Shown piece after piece: positions 26,541-40,027 of a stretch of 64,000 bases of DNA. The notes below the pieces were generated by a model. That model ran no database searches, was not told the origin of the DNA, and saw only the letters and a list, made by a program, of their open reading frames with translations. The number at the start of each line of letters is the position of its first letter. Within the stretch, counting starts at the first letter, position 1. Location of the stretch: assembly GCA_027186245.1 (NCBI GenBank), contig CP114498.1, positions 7,501 to 71,500 of the forward strand. The letters are read 5' to 3'. The DNA is from Coriaria nepalensis (taxonomy: Eukaryota; Streptophyta; Magnoliopsida; Cucurbitales; Coriariaceae). The position numbers and the translations under genes were made by a program.

Positions 26541-28938
26541 GATTAATCATATTATCTCTAGAAAAATGTCATACATGGGTAGAAAGTCATGGAAACTAGT
26601 TTCAAATGTAATTTATGGTTTGGAATTTGGATATCAAATTAAAAAGTTATTACGAATTTAATGAATAATAGTTATGAACTGGATGAATCAACGGGTCTTT
26701 TATTTAAACCCTTTGAGCCTAATGACTATAATAATATAATCTAGTTTTAGTAATTTTGAACTTTTTTTTAGAGCTACGAGACATGTTATACATTGATGTT
26801 TAGTTTCTTAAGCAATGGGCATTTTCTAATTTCGAATCGAAATGAAAAAATTATAGTGAAATAAGTGAATCATGCGCATAGTTATTATAATTCAATCATT
26901 TATATTATCTCACTTATTATAAGAGATTTATTAATCTCCATAAAATATTTCACGTCCTAATAGATTGACTCCAAAATAACATATCCAAATTATAAGAAAA
27001 CCCAAAAACGCCACAATTGCGGGATTTACACCTTTCAAATTTTTATTTGTTCAAGTATGTAAATAAGTGTAGAAACCTCTAGATCTCTAGTTTCAAATGA
27101 AACTTACGGTTTTCAATTTCGATGTGAGATGAAAAAATAGTTACGAATTTAATAGATAATGGTCATTGACTCATTGAAGTGAACGAATCTGTTATTCAAA
27201 CTCGTTGAACTCAGTAGGTTCATAATAATATCAACTTTTTCTAATTGTTCTAAGTGTTCTAAGTGTTCTAAGTGTTTTATTTAAAGTTAAGAGACGTGCT
27301 ATATACCGTTGGAAAAACACAAATATTTGTTTTCGTATACAAGTGGTCATTTACAATTGTGAATTGAAATGAAAAGGTATAGTGGAATAAGTAGAGTATA
27401 TACATAATCATAACAATTCAAATTTCATTCATTTTGTCTTAATTACTATGAAAGATTTACTAATCTCCAAAAACATGCAATACATGTGTAGAAAGCTCTA
27501 GAATTCTAATTGCAAATGCAATTGAAAGTCTGCAATTTTGATATTGTATGAAAAAGTTATAACGAATAATTAACAATAGTCATGAATCCATTGAGCTCAA
27601 AGTGTCTTTTATGTTGAGCTCAATGGGTCTACAATAATATCATCTTATTTTAATGATTTCAAACATTTTACTTTCAGTTATGAGACATACTATATACTGT
27701 TGAAAGGTATGGGTGTCCAATTTCATATACAAGTGGTCGTTTATAATTGCGAATTGAAATGAAAAAGTTATTGTGGAATAAGTGTAGCATGCACATCATC
27801 ATCATAATTCAAATTTTATTCATCTTGTCTCAGTTTAATCTTTAGAAAACGTGTCATACCTTTAGAAGTCTAATTTCAAATGCAACTAACGGTTTGCAAT
27901 TTTGATATCATATGAAAAATTTATTACAAATTTAAAAAACAATAGTCGTGGACCCTTTGAGCTCAACAGGTCTATTATTTAAACTTGTCGAGCTCAATGG
28001 GTCTACAATAATATCATCTTATTGTAATAATCCTGAGCGTTTTATTTAGAGTTATGAAACGTGTTATATATCATTTGAGAGGTATGGACATTCATTTTTA
28101 TATGAAAGTGGCCGTTTATAATTATGGATTGAAATGAAAAAGTTATAATGGAATAAGTTGAGCAAGCGCATAATCATCATATTTCAAATTTTATTCATAT
28201 TGTCTCACTCACTATAATAGATTTACAAATCTTCAGAAAATATGACATATATGTGTAGAAAATTCTGGAAATTTAATTTCAAATTAAATTGATGGCTTGT
28301 AATTTCGATATCAGGTTAAAAAATTATAATGAATTTAATTGACAATGATTATGGACCCGTTGAACTTAACGGATTTGTTATTCAAACCCTTTGAACACAA
28401 TGGGTCTATCATAATATAATCTAGTATTAATGATTCAAAATATTTGAAAATGTATGAATGTCTAGTTTTATTTACAAGTGGACATTTACAATTCTGAATT
28501 AAAAAGAAAAAGTTATAGTGGAATAAGTGGAGCATGCACATAATCATCATAATTCAAACTTTGTTCATCTTGCCTCACTCACTGTGAAAGACTTACTTAT
28601 CTCTAAAACAATTTCCATACATGTGTAGAAATCTTTGGACATCTAATTTTAAATGAAACTTACGGCATGCAGTTTCGATGTCAGATGAAAAAGTTAATAC
28701 GAATTAAATGAACAATGGTCAATGACCCGTAACAAATCTTTTTTTTAAACTCATTGAGTTCAATGGGTCTACAAAAATATCATCTTATTTTAATGGTCCC
28801 GAAAATTTTACTTGAAGTTAAGAAAAGTGTTATATACCCATTAGAAAGGTATGCATGTCTAGTTTCATATGTAAGTGGATAATTGTGAATTGAAATGAAA
28901 AAGTTACAGTGGAATAAGTGGAGCATGCGCATAATCAT

Positions 28939-29673
28939 TGTCATGACCCAAACCTCTCGTGACCGGCACGTGACCCTTTATATAACTCTCCTGGCCACGT
29001 AAGCCTTTGAGTGTAACCCTGTAAACTTAGCAATATATATATATATACATATGTATATTACTAAGATCACTGTATAATATAAAAACTCATTTCATTAATT
29101 ACTAAGATCACTATACATGTTGGGTATGTTCGATGGAGCTACCTACTAGTCCACATGAACCCTAATTACATTTCAAAAGTGGACTACAAAAGAATCAAAA
29201 TAAAACTCTTATCAACCTGGAATGAGTAATTGACAAAGGAAGTGTCAACTTCTGACGAAGTATCCCGGATACCTAACTAAGAACAATCCACTCTCTAGAG
29301 AAGGAAAAAAATTTAACAAAAGAGAGTGTGAGCCAAAACTCAGTGAATAAATATTGCATAGTTACATTTTCGGGACAAAACTTTTGTAAACACGCACAAC
29401 AAAAAAAACAAATCCTTAGCAAAGTTCCAATATAATATACTAACTTCACACTAAAAAAACACATATAGCTAAATCAATCATTATACCCATATCATTTCGC
29501 ACCACCTATGTCAAACATATCAACTGCGTGATACCATAATTCAACAACCTAACACAATTAAATCATCACAATGTAACCACGCAAGGGTTCAACTCATCAC
29601 ACACAAGTCGTCAGTTATATATTATCCTGGCATATACGGTTATAATATTAGTATACCTGTGTGACTCCGCACA

Positions 29674-29713
<40 letters not shown>

Positions 29714-31130
29714 CATATCAAGGTGCACCAAGGCTATCATCACTGTTGATAGCTACAGCTATCCTGACGACTTGATAATCAATTAGACAATATGCAATCG
29801 TATCGCAATCAAATCTATATGCACAATCGCACTTATTAATCATTCAAGTCCTTCATGATCACAATACTTAAGACAACCATATCTTCACAAAGAGTTCATG
29901 TACATATCATGAAACGTGAATATACTTTAAATTCAATATGAACTTAATTTCTTATATGTTTGTCCCGACTAATGCATGCCCTTTTTTTTTTGTTCAAATA
30001 ATCATTTAAAACCAAGTTTTTCATAAAATCACTAATATGACGAACCATTAATTTCAATCACTTATATCCAATAAGCAAATCATAAACTACCATATCCAAT
30101 CAATTAATTCCCATGAAATAATTTATTATGCATGAAGGATTTGAAATACTTTATGTAACCATATAACATTTACTCACAATGGGATACATCAAAATTATAA
30201 AAGAAAGCGATTCAACCGGACTCCGATGGAGGGGCTCTCGATGAACATATTTCCAAAAAACAAAGAATTTATAATTATAGCTATGATTGTAAATAACTAT
30301 AGGACTAAGTAAGAAATTTAGATCCGCCCTCTTCAATGTCACAATACTAGTTAGCCGGTATTAAAGCTAACTTAACTTAATCAATCCATCACATTTATAA
30401 CTTCAATACTATAATTCCAATAAAATTGCCTACTAACTTTATAGTTAATTCCGGTAATAGTTTGACCAATCCTAACATAATTCTTCATAAGCCCTAATTA
30501 TCTCAATTCGATTTTTGTTTTATGAACTAATATTCTACCAATCTAACATTACTTCTACTTTACTATGATTGTTTTCATTTACCAGCAACCCATATACAAA
30601 AACATATCCTTCTTCATTTCCCATTCTACCATAATTGTTACAATTTAACCCATATCCTAATAATTCCTTCACAAACCCTAATTTTTCTCAAATCAATTTA
30701 ACAAATTAACACATATTATTAAACTAACATATTCAAACCTTTAAGATATCAGGAGCAAATTTCGTTAAGCTAAGAAGATGGATTTCGGGAATTTAGGGAC
30801 TAGGGTTTTTACCTTCAACCTCTAGAATCGGAGACTAATTTCTAAGATTCAGAGAAGAATCGAACTCAACCCATGCAAGATTTCAAGAAAATGCTATGAA
30901 TTTGAAGTTTATAACCATGAATTTAGAGAGAGAGAGCGAGAGAGATGGTGAGAGGAGAGGGAGGGTGAGAGTAAATCTTTTTTTTTCTTTTCCTTCACTG
31001 GTTCTTATCGTAGGAGCAGAGAAAAAAAAGGGTTTTAGTTTCAAGATTTATAATTTGACCCCCTAAACTTATTATTATTATTATTTAACCATTTGACTTT
31101 TTAACTTTTTTATTTTATTAGGTTCTCACA
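28939..31130 (+). mobile_element. Solo LTR, copy 1 (2.2 kb)
   Basis: The segment begins TGTCATGACCCAAACCTC and ends TTAGGTTCTCACA. It is flanked by a perfect 5-bp duplication, ATCAT (28934-28938 and 31131-31135), inside a satellite monomer. Removing it and one ATCAT restores the monomer. TG...CA ends, 5-bp duplication, no coding internal region and related copies at 44911-46991 (inverted) and 59025-61039 identify it as a solo LTR, probably gypsy. It contains an AT microsatellite at about 29678-29711. Confidence 0.88.
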
Positions 31131-31824
31131 ATCATAAGAATTAAAATTTCATTCATCTTGTCTTACTCACTATGAAAGATTTACTAAGCTCCAAAAACAT
31201 GCAATACATGTGTAGAAAGCTCTAGAAGTATAATTTCAAATGCAACAGACAGTTTACAATTTTGATATCAGATGAAAATTTCATTACGAATTTAATAAAT
31301 AATGGTCACAGGTCTATAATAATATAATTTTATTTTAATAACTCCAAGAATTTTACTTAGAGTTATGAGATATGCTATATATAATTAGAAATATATGGAT
31401 GCTTAGTTTCATAGACAAGTGTCCATTTACAATTTTGAATTGAAATGAAAAAATTATAGTGGAATAAGTAAAGCATGCACATAATTATCATAATTTAAAT
31501 TTCTATCATGTTATCTCATTCACTCTAAGAGACTTACTAATCTTCCGAAAATATTCCATATATGTATAAAAAGCTCTGGATGTCTAGTTTCAAATGAAAC
31601 TTATGGTTTGCAATTTCAATTTCAGATAAAAAAAAAGTTATTACTAATTTAATAAACAATGGTCATGAACTCATTGAGCTTAATGAGCTTTTTATTGAAA
31701 CTCATTGAGCTTAACAGGTTATAATAATATAATATTATTTTAATGATTCTGAATATTTTATTTGGAGTTAATGAGACATTTTATATATAGTTTAAAATGT
31801 ATAAATGTCTAGTTTTATATGGAA

Positions 31825-32440
31825 GCACAGAACCTCCCGTCTACCACAGAGAGAGCCTCCCGTCTACCACAGAGAGAGCCGACGTCCCCACAACAACCCA
31901 GCCACCACAATGGAAGCACCGAAAGAGAAGATCGAACACCACTCAACCACCACAGAAAACGCCAAACGCCCCCGTAGAGAAGATCGACGGCCACAGAGGA
32001 ACCCAATGGACACCTTTCAACCCAGAACAGTACGTCGGCAGCCACGAAATCGATGACCACAGAAAATGCCGACACACCAAGAGCAAGAAAAAAAAATTTT
32101 CTTGTCACACGAGTGATTAAAACCACATAAATGAATAGCAGAGTAGGGGCTCTGATACCATGTCAAATTGGTCTGAATACCCTTTCCATAGGGTTTGCTT
32201 TCATTATATAGAAGAGATTTACATAGTGAGTGCCTGATTTCCAGCGCCTAAATGCTATACAAGGTAAGTATTTCCAACGTTATTTGCAGCCTAATTATCT
32301 GCTATATACAATCTAGACATAAAGGAAAACATCCCTAAAATAGCACAAATAGAATCCCGTAACATCCCCCCTCAAATTGATGCTGGTAGATCAAGAAGCA
32401 TCAATTTGTCAACTAGAAATAGAATCCCGTACATATTATT
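31825..32440 (-). mobile_element. TRIM/copia fragment with one LTR between PBS and PPT
   Basis: Inserted in the satellite. The LTR-like core is 32161-32364 (TGTCAAATTGG...CCCGTAACA). On its left, 32149-32160 is a perfect complement of the initiator-Met primer site (TGGTATCAGAGC on the minus strand). On its right is TCCCCCCTC, a polypurine tract on the minus strand. A short LTR-end echo (AATAGAATCCCGTACA) lies near 32418-32433. A 23-base unit with CCTCCCGTCTACCACAGAG is duplicated at 31833-31880. No intact coding frame. Confidence 0.68.
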
Positions 32441-33040
32441 GTTTCATATGTATGTTTCCTTTTACAATTACGAATTGAAATGAAAAAGTTATGATAGAAT
32501 AAGTGGAGCATGCATATAATCATATCAATTCAAAATTCATTAATCTTTTGTCACTCACTATGAGAGATTTACTGATCTCCAAAAATGTGCAATACATGTG
32601 TAGACAGCTCTAGAATTTTTGTTTCAAATGCAACTAATAGTTTACAATTTTGATATCATATGAAAAAGTTATTATGAATTGAATGGATAATGGTTATAGA
32701 CATGTTGAGCTCAACGAGTCTTTTATTCAAACTCGTTAAGCTTAGTAAGTCTACAATAATACAATCTTATTTTAATGATTCCGATCATTTTACTTGGACT
32801 TATAAGACATGACATATAAACTTAGAAAGGTATGGATTTCTAGTTTCATATGTAAGTGACCTTTTACGATTTCGAATTGAAATGAAAAAGTTATAGTTGA
32901 ATAAGTGGAGTATGCGCATTATCATCATAATTTAAATTTCCTTTATCTTATTTCACTCACTGTGAGAGACTTACTAATCTCCTAAAATGTTTAATATGTG
33001 TATAAAGCTTTGGACGTCAACTTTTAACGAGTATATGACT

Positions 33041-33675
33041 ATTGTCAATTATAAACCATCAGCTATATTTGAAATTAAATTTCCAGAGCTTTCTATATAT
33101 GTTATGGCACATTTTCATAAGATTAATAAATCTCTTGTAGTAAATGAAACAAAATAAATAAAATTTGAATTATAATAATAATGTGCATGCTCCACTTATT
33201 TCATCCATCCACTTTTATATTAAAATAGATATCTATATATTTTTAATGATATATAATATATTTCATAATTTCAAGTTAAGCGAAATCATTAAAATAAAAT
33301 TACATACAAATATTTAAAGACCAAATCTATTGAGCTTAATGGATCGAGAAGGAGAAGGTTTTTACTGCATTTTTTTTCTTACCATTTATGCATCGTTGTT
33401 TGCGTGTAGATGAAGAATAATAGGTTGATGCCAAATAGGTGAGGTGGGTACTTATGAGAAGGTGAAGAATCAGTTATCAAATTTGTGTGCTTACTATGAT
33501 CGATGAAAGAGAAGAAAAAAGAGGTTGATGAAGGTGAAGGAGAAGAAAAAGAAAAAGGTGGAGCTCATTTTCCTCTTGCGATTTTTTTTATAATTTAATT
33601 AAAATATATGTTTTTAGGATATTTTATAAAAAACTAATAGCTCGAGACACACTTCAAAAACATATTTAACTAAAA
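33041..33675. repeat. Terminal module: inverted satellite monomer plus GA-rich tail, copy 1
   Basis: The last monomer is in reverse orientation: CCAGAGCTTTCTATATATGTT, ATTTGAATTATAATAATAATGTGCATGCTCCACTTATTTC, TATTGAGCTTAATGG. It is followed by about 330 bp with GATGAAGAATAATAGGTTGATG and GAAGGAGAAGAAAAAG, ending ACATATTTAACTA. The same arrangement recurs around 58830-61545. Confidence 0.8.
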
Positions 33676-33875
33676 CCCATTTATTCGTCTTAAAGAGAGA
33701 GAAATTAATAGATGGCCGCCCAAGCCCAAGCCCAAGCCCAAGTAGTAGTAGAGAGAAACAAAATCAAAATTAGTTTTACTCCTCGCTGCCTGCTGCCTGC
33801 TGCCTGCTACCTCCGGCGGTTCTCTTCCTTTCCTATCTCCCGATTTTAATACTGATTCGGCCGGCGGAAGAAAAG

Positions 33876-36800
33876 ATGAAGCTAAATGCCACTCTTTTTT
33901 CTGCATTTATCTCCTCATCGGTGTTATTCTGCTTGGTCTTTGCTATTGCTCCTCCTACTGTTAGATCAGCACCTTCCTCTCCCAAACATCTTTTTCGTGG
34001 AATTGCCCCAGGAGGTTCACTTTCTCCGCTATTCACTTGGGATCTTACTGATTCAAACAAATTATGAATACGATTCAATTTTCTAAATCCTTAGGTTGAG
34101 TTGTTCCATTATTTTTTTCTCCTCTTCAAATTTCCAGATGAGGACTATTACAAATCGTCGGACGTGATTCAATGCAAGGACGGATCGAAGAAATTCACGA
34201 AAGACCAGCTCAACGATGACTTTTGCGATTGCCCTGATGGCACTGACGAGCCTGGTTTGTCTCTGCCCTTTTTTCGTCTGATTTGATGTGGATTGTAGTT
34301 AAATTTCATTGTTAAAGTATCAGGTATAACAGCTTATCTCTCTAGTACAGGACAATTAGTTTACACACGCCCATATATACGCATATATATATATATATAT
34401 ATATATTTGTATCACACAATCATGTGCCTCAAACAATGTTGTTACTAAGTAGAGAACTATGTGAGGTGAAAAAACATTAATGAATACCAACGTATGTGCA
34501 CCATATTAGCCTTTCCTGTTTATACTCTTTCTTTCTTGATGTTTGACCCATATCATATCTTCTGCTAACATATTTTATCGGGTTGTAGGTACATCCGCAT
34601 GCCCACATGGAAAATTCTACTGTCAAAATGCCGGGCATGTTCCCCTTATCTTGTTTTCTTCCATGGTGAATGATGGCATTTGTGGTAAGTGGTTTGTGGC
34701 ATATGATCTTTACATGATACACAGTCATAAACTTGTCATCCTATTACTCTTTATAGCCCCCCCCCCCCCCCCCCCTCTCTTTTTAATTACTTATTTTGTC
34801 GAATATGTCTATTTACCAGAGTGGTGGTTAGGGTACACAATTTTTATTTTAGTTTTTATTTCGAGACTGTGGATGGATTTATCAGTACTAATTTCACGGC
34901 AAATACTTTTGCTTGAAGCCTCAGAGGGGTAAAAAGAAAATGGATATATATAGAGAACACATTTTTAATGTCAAAGAGGGGCATGCAATTCTAGATAACG
35001 CATCATCTAGAGTTTGAGTAAAACCGTGTTCGCTATTTTGTCATAGTTGCAATTATCATGACCTCTTGAGATTTCTGAATATATAAATTGACTTTATAGT
35101 TAAAATTATAGTCTCAAAGTTTCATTGTACACAGTTCATTCACTCGAATAATTGTTTACTTTCATGTATATGACTTGCAGATTGCTGTGATGGAAGTGAT
35201 GAGTATAACCATCAAGTAAAGTGTGCAAATACATGCTGGGAGGCTGGGAAAGTAGCAAGAGATAAACTGAACAAAAAGATTGCCACATATCAAGAAGGTT
35301 CTAAAGTACGGAAACAGGAAGTTGAATACGCAAAGGAAGCTATAGCCAAGGATGAGGCAGAACTACTAAAGTTGAAAAATGAGGAGAAAATACTAAAAGG
35401 ACTTGTTCAACAGCTTAAAGGTAGTATAATGTCTAATCATGTCCTATCCGCATGAATCCTTTCCTTGTTTTTTAACTTGATTTAATTGTCAATGCTCGTG
35501 CATGGCTAAGTTGTTATAAGCATTTGGAGTTAGAGATGCAAATCATATTTTGATATGTCATTTCAGTTCCAATTTCCCTTGTTAGTTTTTCGACCAAATA
35601 TGTGAATGGGGAAGATTTATTCATATATAATACTGCTCTGTTAGTCCACTCGGTGTTAAGGTGTCATTCTTGAATAGAATAATGCTTTGAAATAGAAGCA
35701 TGCAAAATTATTGGTGGTCGCCAATTGACAAGTCCAATGGAACAACCCAAGTGGTAGGCTATGAAAGCATATGCTAACCTTGGAAACCATAATCTTAGGG
35801 TGATTGTCTCAAGAGTTCCCAATCTTACATACCATCTTTATTCTCTAGAGTTATGCATATAAATACATTATGTGGGCATAATCATAGCTGATGGCTTACT
35901 GTCACAGAATAAAATTTTCCTTTTCTCATGTAGAACGCAAGGAACAAATAGAAAGGGCTGAAGAGAAGGAGCGTCTACGAAAAGAGAAGGAAGAGAAGGA
36001 AAAGAAAGAAGCTGAGGAGAAAGCTAGTATTGGAAAAGGCAAAGCTGAGGAGGACCCTAAGCAAGAGAAAGATGAAAGTGTGAATCATATTGATGGTGAA
36101 GACAAGCCCACAAAAGGTGATGTTGATGATAAAAGTAGGCATGGGGCAGGATCTCCTTCAGATCAGGTTACTTTTACTGTTTGTTATATTGAAGCTCAAT
36201 GTTATTGACCTCCGAGTCTTATTGTTTTATGATAGAGGCAATTTCGATAAGCCATCCTTTCCAATTGTTATATCAACAATACTGGTGGATTCAAAGTCTC
36301 CTCTTTCAATCTTAATGCAAGAAATTTGGTTTAGCTTTGAGAGTGCTGTATAGAAACTACTAGCAGACCTACAAATTTTTCCTTACTAGTAGCTTCAGAC
36401 CGTAGCCTAAAATGTTATTCCTGTCTTCCATTCACATCCTTCCATATCTTCTCTACCCTTTCTATTTTTGGTTTGATTATGCCTCTTCTCATTGACTGGA
36501 AATAAGTTACCCTTCTGTATTACTACATTTTAGATCTTTGTGGCATGTGCCCACACCATCTTAAAATAATTTTCTTCGCTCTCTTTGATTGGTATAACTT
36601 GCACCCTCAACTGAATAACTTAGTCTTTATTTTTTCTTCATTAATGCTGCCACACATCAAGTTGAATATCCTTATCTCAGTTACTCCTAATTTTACCAAG
36701 AATGTTGCTGTTACCAGCATTTTGCATCTAGTATAATGGTCTGTTATTCTGTCGTATAGGACTTCCCCCTATAAATGAATTGCTATTATATAAAAATTTG

Positions 36801-39800
36801 TAAACATGCTTCTCAATGCAGAATGAAATGAAATTTAAATGAAAAAAAAAAAAGGTTGATGATCATTGATTTACAAATTGTTGAGTGAGTCTTTCCACGG
36901 ACATTTTCATCATTGTTATATACAGAAAAGAAGCAGATAGATAAGAAGTGAATTTTGTTTACCTCCACATGAATTATATTGTTCTCCCTTAACCTTACAT
37001 CTTAGAATTTGCTCAAGCATTTAACAAACTAGATGTCTTTATGACATTTTTGATTGGTTGCCTTCTTTTTCCAATTGTTGTCTACATTAAACTATAATTA
37101 ATCTTCCTTCAGTGTCTTCTGTGAGTGTTCCCCATGAAGTTGTGCGAAATGGTCAGATATTTTATGTGTTTCCCTTATTCCACACTTTTCTGAAACATCA
37201 ATACTGTTTGTGTGACATGAGACATAAATATCCATTCTGATCATAAGCTCTTATTGCGAGTGTGTGCAATTTCTTATCTTCATCTTTTCGTATTCACTAT
37301 GTTTGATCAGGATGTGATAGAGGACCATGTAGATGTTGCAGCAGAAGTTCAACACATTAATACACCTGAAAATCAAGAATCATCTCTTAATGTAGAAGAA
37401 CAGGTGAGTTTTGGCCTTTTCACATGCAATTCCCAAAGGACTAATGTACCCAATAATAGCATTTACCATTACTATTGTGCGGAGCTACCCGAAAGAAGCA
37501 TTATATAATATATATACATATATTGTATCATGTCTATACTTAATTAGGTTAGACCCATTTTCTAGTGCCTTGTGCTTTGGGCCCTGGGGGACAATCTATG
37601 ATTTAGGTAATCTGTAATTGCATTTTCTCGAGTTAATAAACAATAAATACAAAGAATGACGAGATTGGAGAAGTTGGCCTTATAATGTATTAGTGTCTAT
37701 TTGAATTAACAGTGGCTTTATATATATATATATATTAAAGAGCATGATGATCTTAGATTACCTTCTGCTACTACCACACTCTTTGTTAGATTACGAGGGA
37801 ACATTTATTTGAATTTTTTATCTTCTAGGATTTAAACTATAAGCTGGCTTAATTTTGGAGACATGAGTATTTGTGTGCATTGTATCTATAGGGAAAAATT
37901 TTACCTGAGACTACAGAAGAATTAACGAGGGAAGAGTTGGGCCGTCTTGTTGCTTCTCGGTGGACAGGGAAAGATACTGGTAAGGAAACAGAGGAAGTGG
38001 ATTCTTCAAAAGCTGATTATAACAGCCTTAATGGGATCCCAAAGGATTCGGATGATGAGGAAGATGATGGCTATGCATCTGAGACTGATGATGACAGCCA
38101 GAAACATGAGGAGGATCTAGAGGATGAAACAGATAGAGATCACAGGGAGGAGGATCTTGATGATTCTAGTTCTTCGTACAGATACGATTCAGACGTTGAA
38201 TCAGATTTTTCAGGTTTACTTTAGCTTTTCTTCGTAGCCTTCTGATTTAGAATTATACTTGGAATAACTTTTTTTCCCATTTGTCATGCATTCTAGATGT
38301 GGACATCTCAACTAACCCCTCCTGGTTGGAGAAGATACAACAAACTATGCGAAATGTTCTACAAGCTGTTAACATCTTCCAGGCTCCAGTGAACCAATCA
38401 GGTATACCTGATGATTTGCATTATCAGTACCTGAGAATGGATGCAAGTGCATGTAGCCATGTAAATGAATTGTTGTTTTATTTTGGATTGTTTAGATGCT
38501 GCTTTTGTGCGCAAGGAGTATGATGAATCCAGTGCCAAGCTATCTAAAATACAGGCACGAATATCAAGTTTGACACAAAAGCAAAAGCATGATTTTGGTT
38601 AGTATGAAATGAGAATTGTACATCTACTTTATAACACGATCAATGGACAAAGTGGATTATTTTCGGGGTCTTGATTTATTTCTCATTTAATATTACAGGT
38701 CCAGAGAAATCATTCTATTCATTCTATGGCCGTTGCTTTGAGAGCAAGCAGAACAAGTTACAGATTCTTCTGTCCTTTCATACTATATTGTCTTTCTTCG
38801 GGATTTTTTTTGCCAGATTGCAGTTGATTTTTTTATTTTGTATTTGCCCTCGACTTGTGTGATTCTTACTAATTGAGAATCTTGGATTAGGTATGTTTAC
38901 AAAGTCTGCCCATATAAACAAGCTTCACAGATTGAGGGCCACTCAACCACCCGTTTGGGGTAGGAGTTTTTCTTGTTTGTGTATGCTTGTTACCTTCTAG
39001 GTTATTTATGTTTAGGAACTTTGAGGTATCTGAATTGGGTGTACGGTGTACTAAAACAGGCAGTGGGACAAATTTGAGGACTCATACAGATTCATGATAT
39101 TTTCAAATGGTGATAGATGCTGGAATGGACCTGATAGAAGTTTGAAGGTACATTTGAATATGATTTAATTTTGTTGGAGAATCAAAGTTAGTAAACTTCT
39201 CGATTGTCTTCACCTTAGAGATTTGGATGAGTCTCCATTATAAGCCTGAAACAGTTTACCATCACTTTATTTGTAGAATTTCTCTTTCCATGTCGTCTTT
39301 TCCTATCTCATTGCTCATTTTTCCAGTAACCTTTTGCATTTTGTGATTTATCAAGTTACTATGCAACTCGTTTGAAAACATAGTTTTATTCTCTATTTCC
39401 ATTGAGTTGCTGGCTGCAAAGGAATAACTTGTCAAATTAGAATGAGCAAAGGAGCCGTGTTATTCTTATAAATATGCGGCGAATATTATATTTAACTGTA
39501 TGGAGTTCGATGCGAAAGTGCACATTTTCAAAGTGCTGATGTTTGTGAGATTACATTAATTTCCAACGCACTAAACCAAAACTAAATGGTGGAAATGGCC
39601 ATGGTGAACAGGTAGAGGAAGTAGTTCAATATGCATTATATGATTCTTCTGGTTGGATACCTCACATGTGTTTGCTACAGGTCAGGTTAAGATGTGGGCT
39701 GAAAAATGAAATTACTGATGTGGATGAACCAAGCCGATGCGAGTAAGATCCCCACTCCTCTTTCTCTCCTCCTTAAGCCATCCACTTCCATCCTTCCTAA

Positions 39801-40027
39801 TTGAATGTCTCATGACAGATACGTGGCATTGTTATCTACCCCAGCTGTCTGCCTTGAGGAAATACTTCAGGTTCTGTAATATTTGTCTTTGCATGATTTT
39901 GGTGTTAATATCTTCTTTTGTACTCCTATGGTGTCTTCTTCATAGTAAATTCTTACAATGCTTACAGGAGCTGCAACAGAAACTAGACTCGATGAACCAA
40001 GAACCACAAAAGCACGATGAGCTTTAG
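33876..40027 (+). CDS. Glucosidase II beta subunit (ER, N-glycan processing)
   Basis: Fifteen exons join in phase to 611 residues: 33876-34014, 34138-34254, 34589-34684, 35181-35420, 35934-36166, 37311-37403, 37892-38213, 38297-38401, 38496-38597, 38699-38756, 38891-38959, 39060-39147, 39681-39742, 39819-39870 and 39968-40027. Order: signal peptide ([16 protein letters not shown]); Cys-rich LDL-receptor-A-like pair ([29 protein letters not shown] and [13 protein letters not shown]); charged coiled coil; acidic linker; and a C-terminal MRH lectin domain ([42 protein letters not shown]). The end is HDEL, the ER-retrieval signal. The MRH residues expected to bind mannose (Q, R, E, Y) are present. 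The catalytic alpha subunit trims glucose from N-glycans; this subunit supports retention and substrate recognition. The orthologue is Arabidopsis PSL4, from memory. Confidence 0.95.
34757..34775 (+). repeat. C19 homopolymer in intron 3 of the glucosidase II beta gene
   Basis: An uninterrupted run of about 19 cytosines lies 70 bases after the exon 3 donor, followed by a CT-rich patch. Its exact length is prone to sequencing error. Confidence 0.85.

Larger units (their letters stand above)
26541..33040. repeat. Decayed tandem satellite array, ~360-420 bp monomers
   Basis: The same ordered landmarks recur: TACATGTGTAGAAAGCTCT, TTTCAAATGCAACT, GAGCTCAA[CT]GGGTCT, GTCTAGTTTCATAT, GAAATGAAAAAGTTATAGTGGAATAAG, GAGCATGCGCATAATCAT. 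The GTGTAGAA mark falls near 26573, 27068, 27483, 27850, 28250, 28618, 31205, 31560, 32594 and 32998. Spacing is 355-495 bases except where insertions intervene. Monomers are clearly diverged, so the array is old. No coding frame survives. Confidence 0.88.

Noticed and set aside
30151..30342. 63-codon frame shared by solo LTR copies 1 and 2 (also 45669-45860)
   Set aside because: Length is conserved, but many differences change the amino acid and copy 3 lacks the frame, so it follows LTR similarity rather than coding constraint.
31797..32126. Overlapping ~100-codon frames on both strands
   Set aside because: They lie in the leader of a TRIM/copia fragment and partly reflect a duplicated 23-base unit; no domain is recognisable.
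32149..32160. Sequence matching the initiator-Met tRNA end
   Set aside because: It is a retrotransposon primer-binding site; no tRNA cloverleaf surrounds it.
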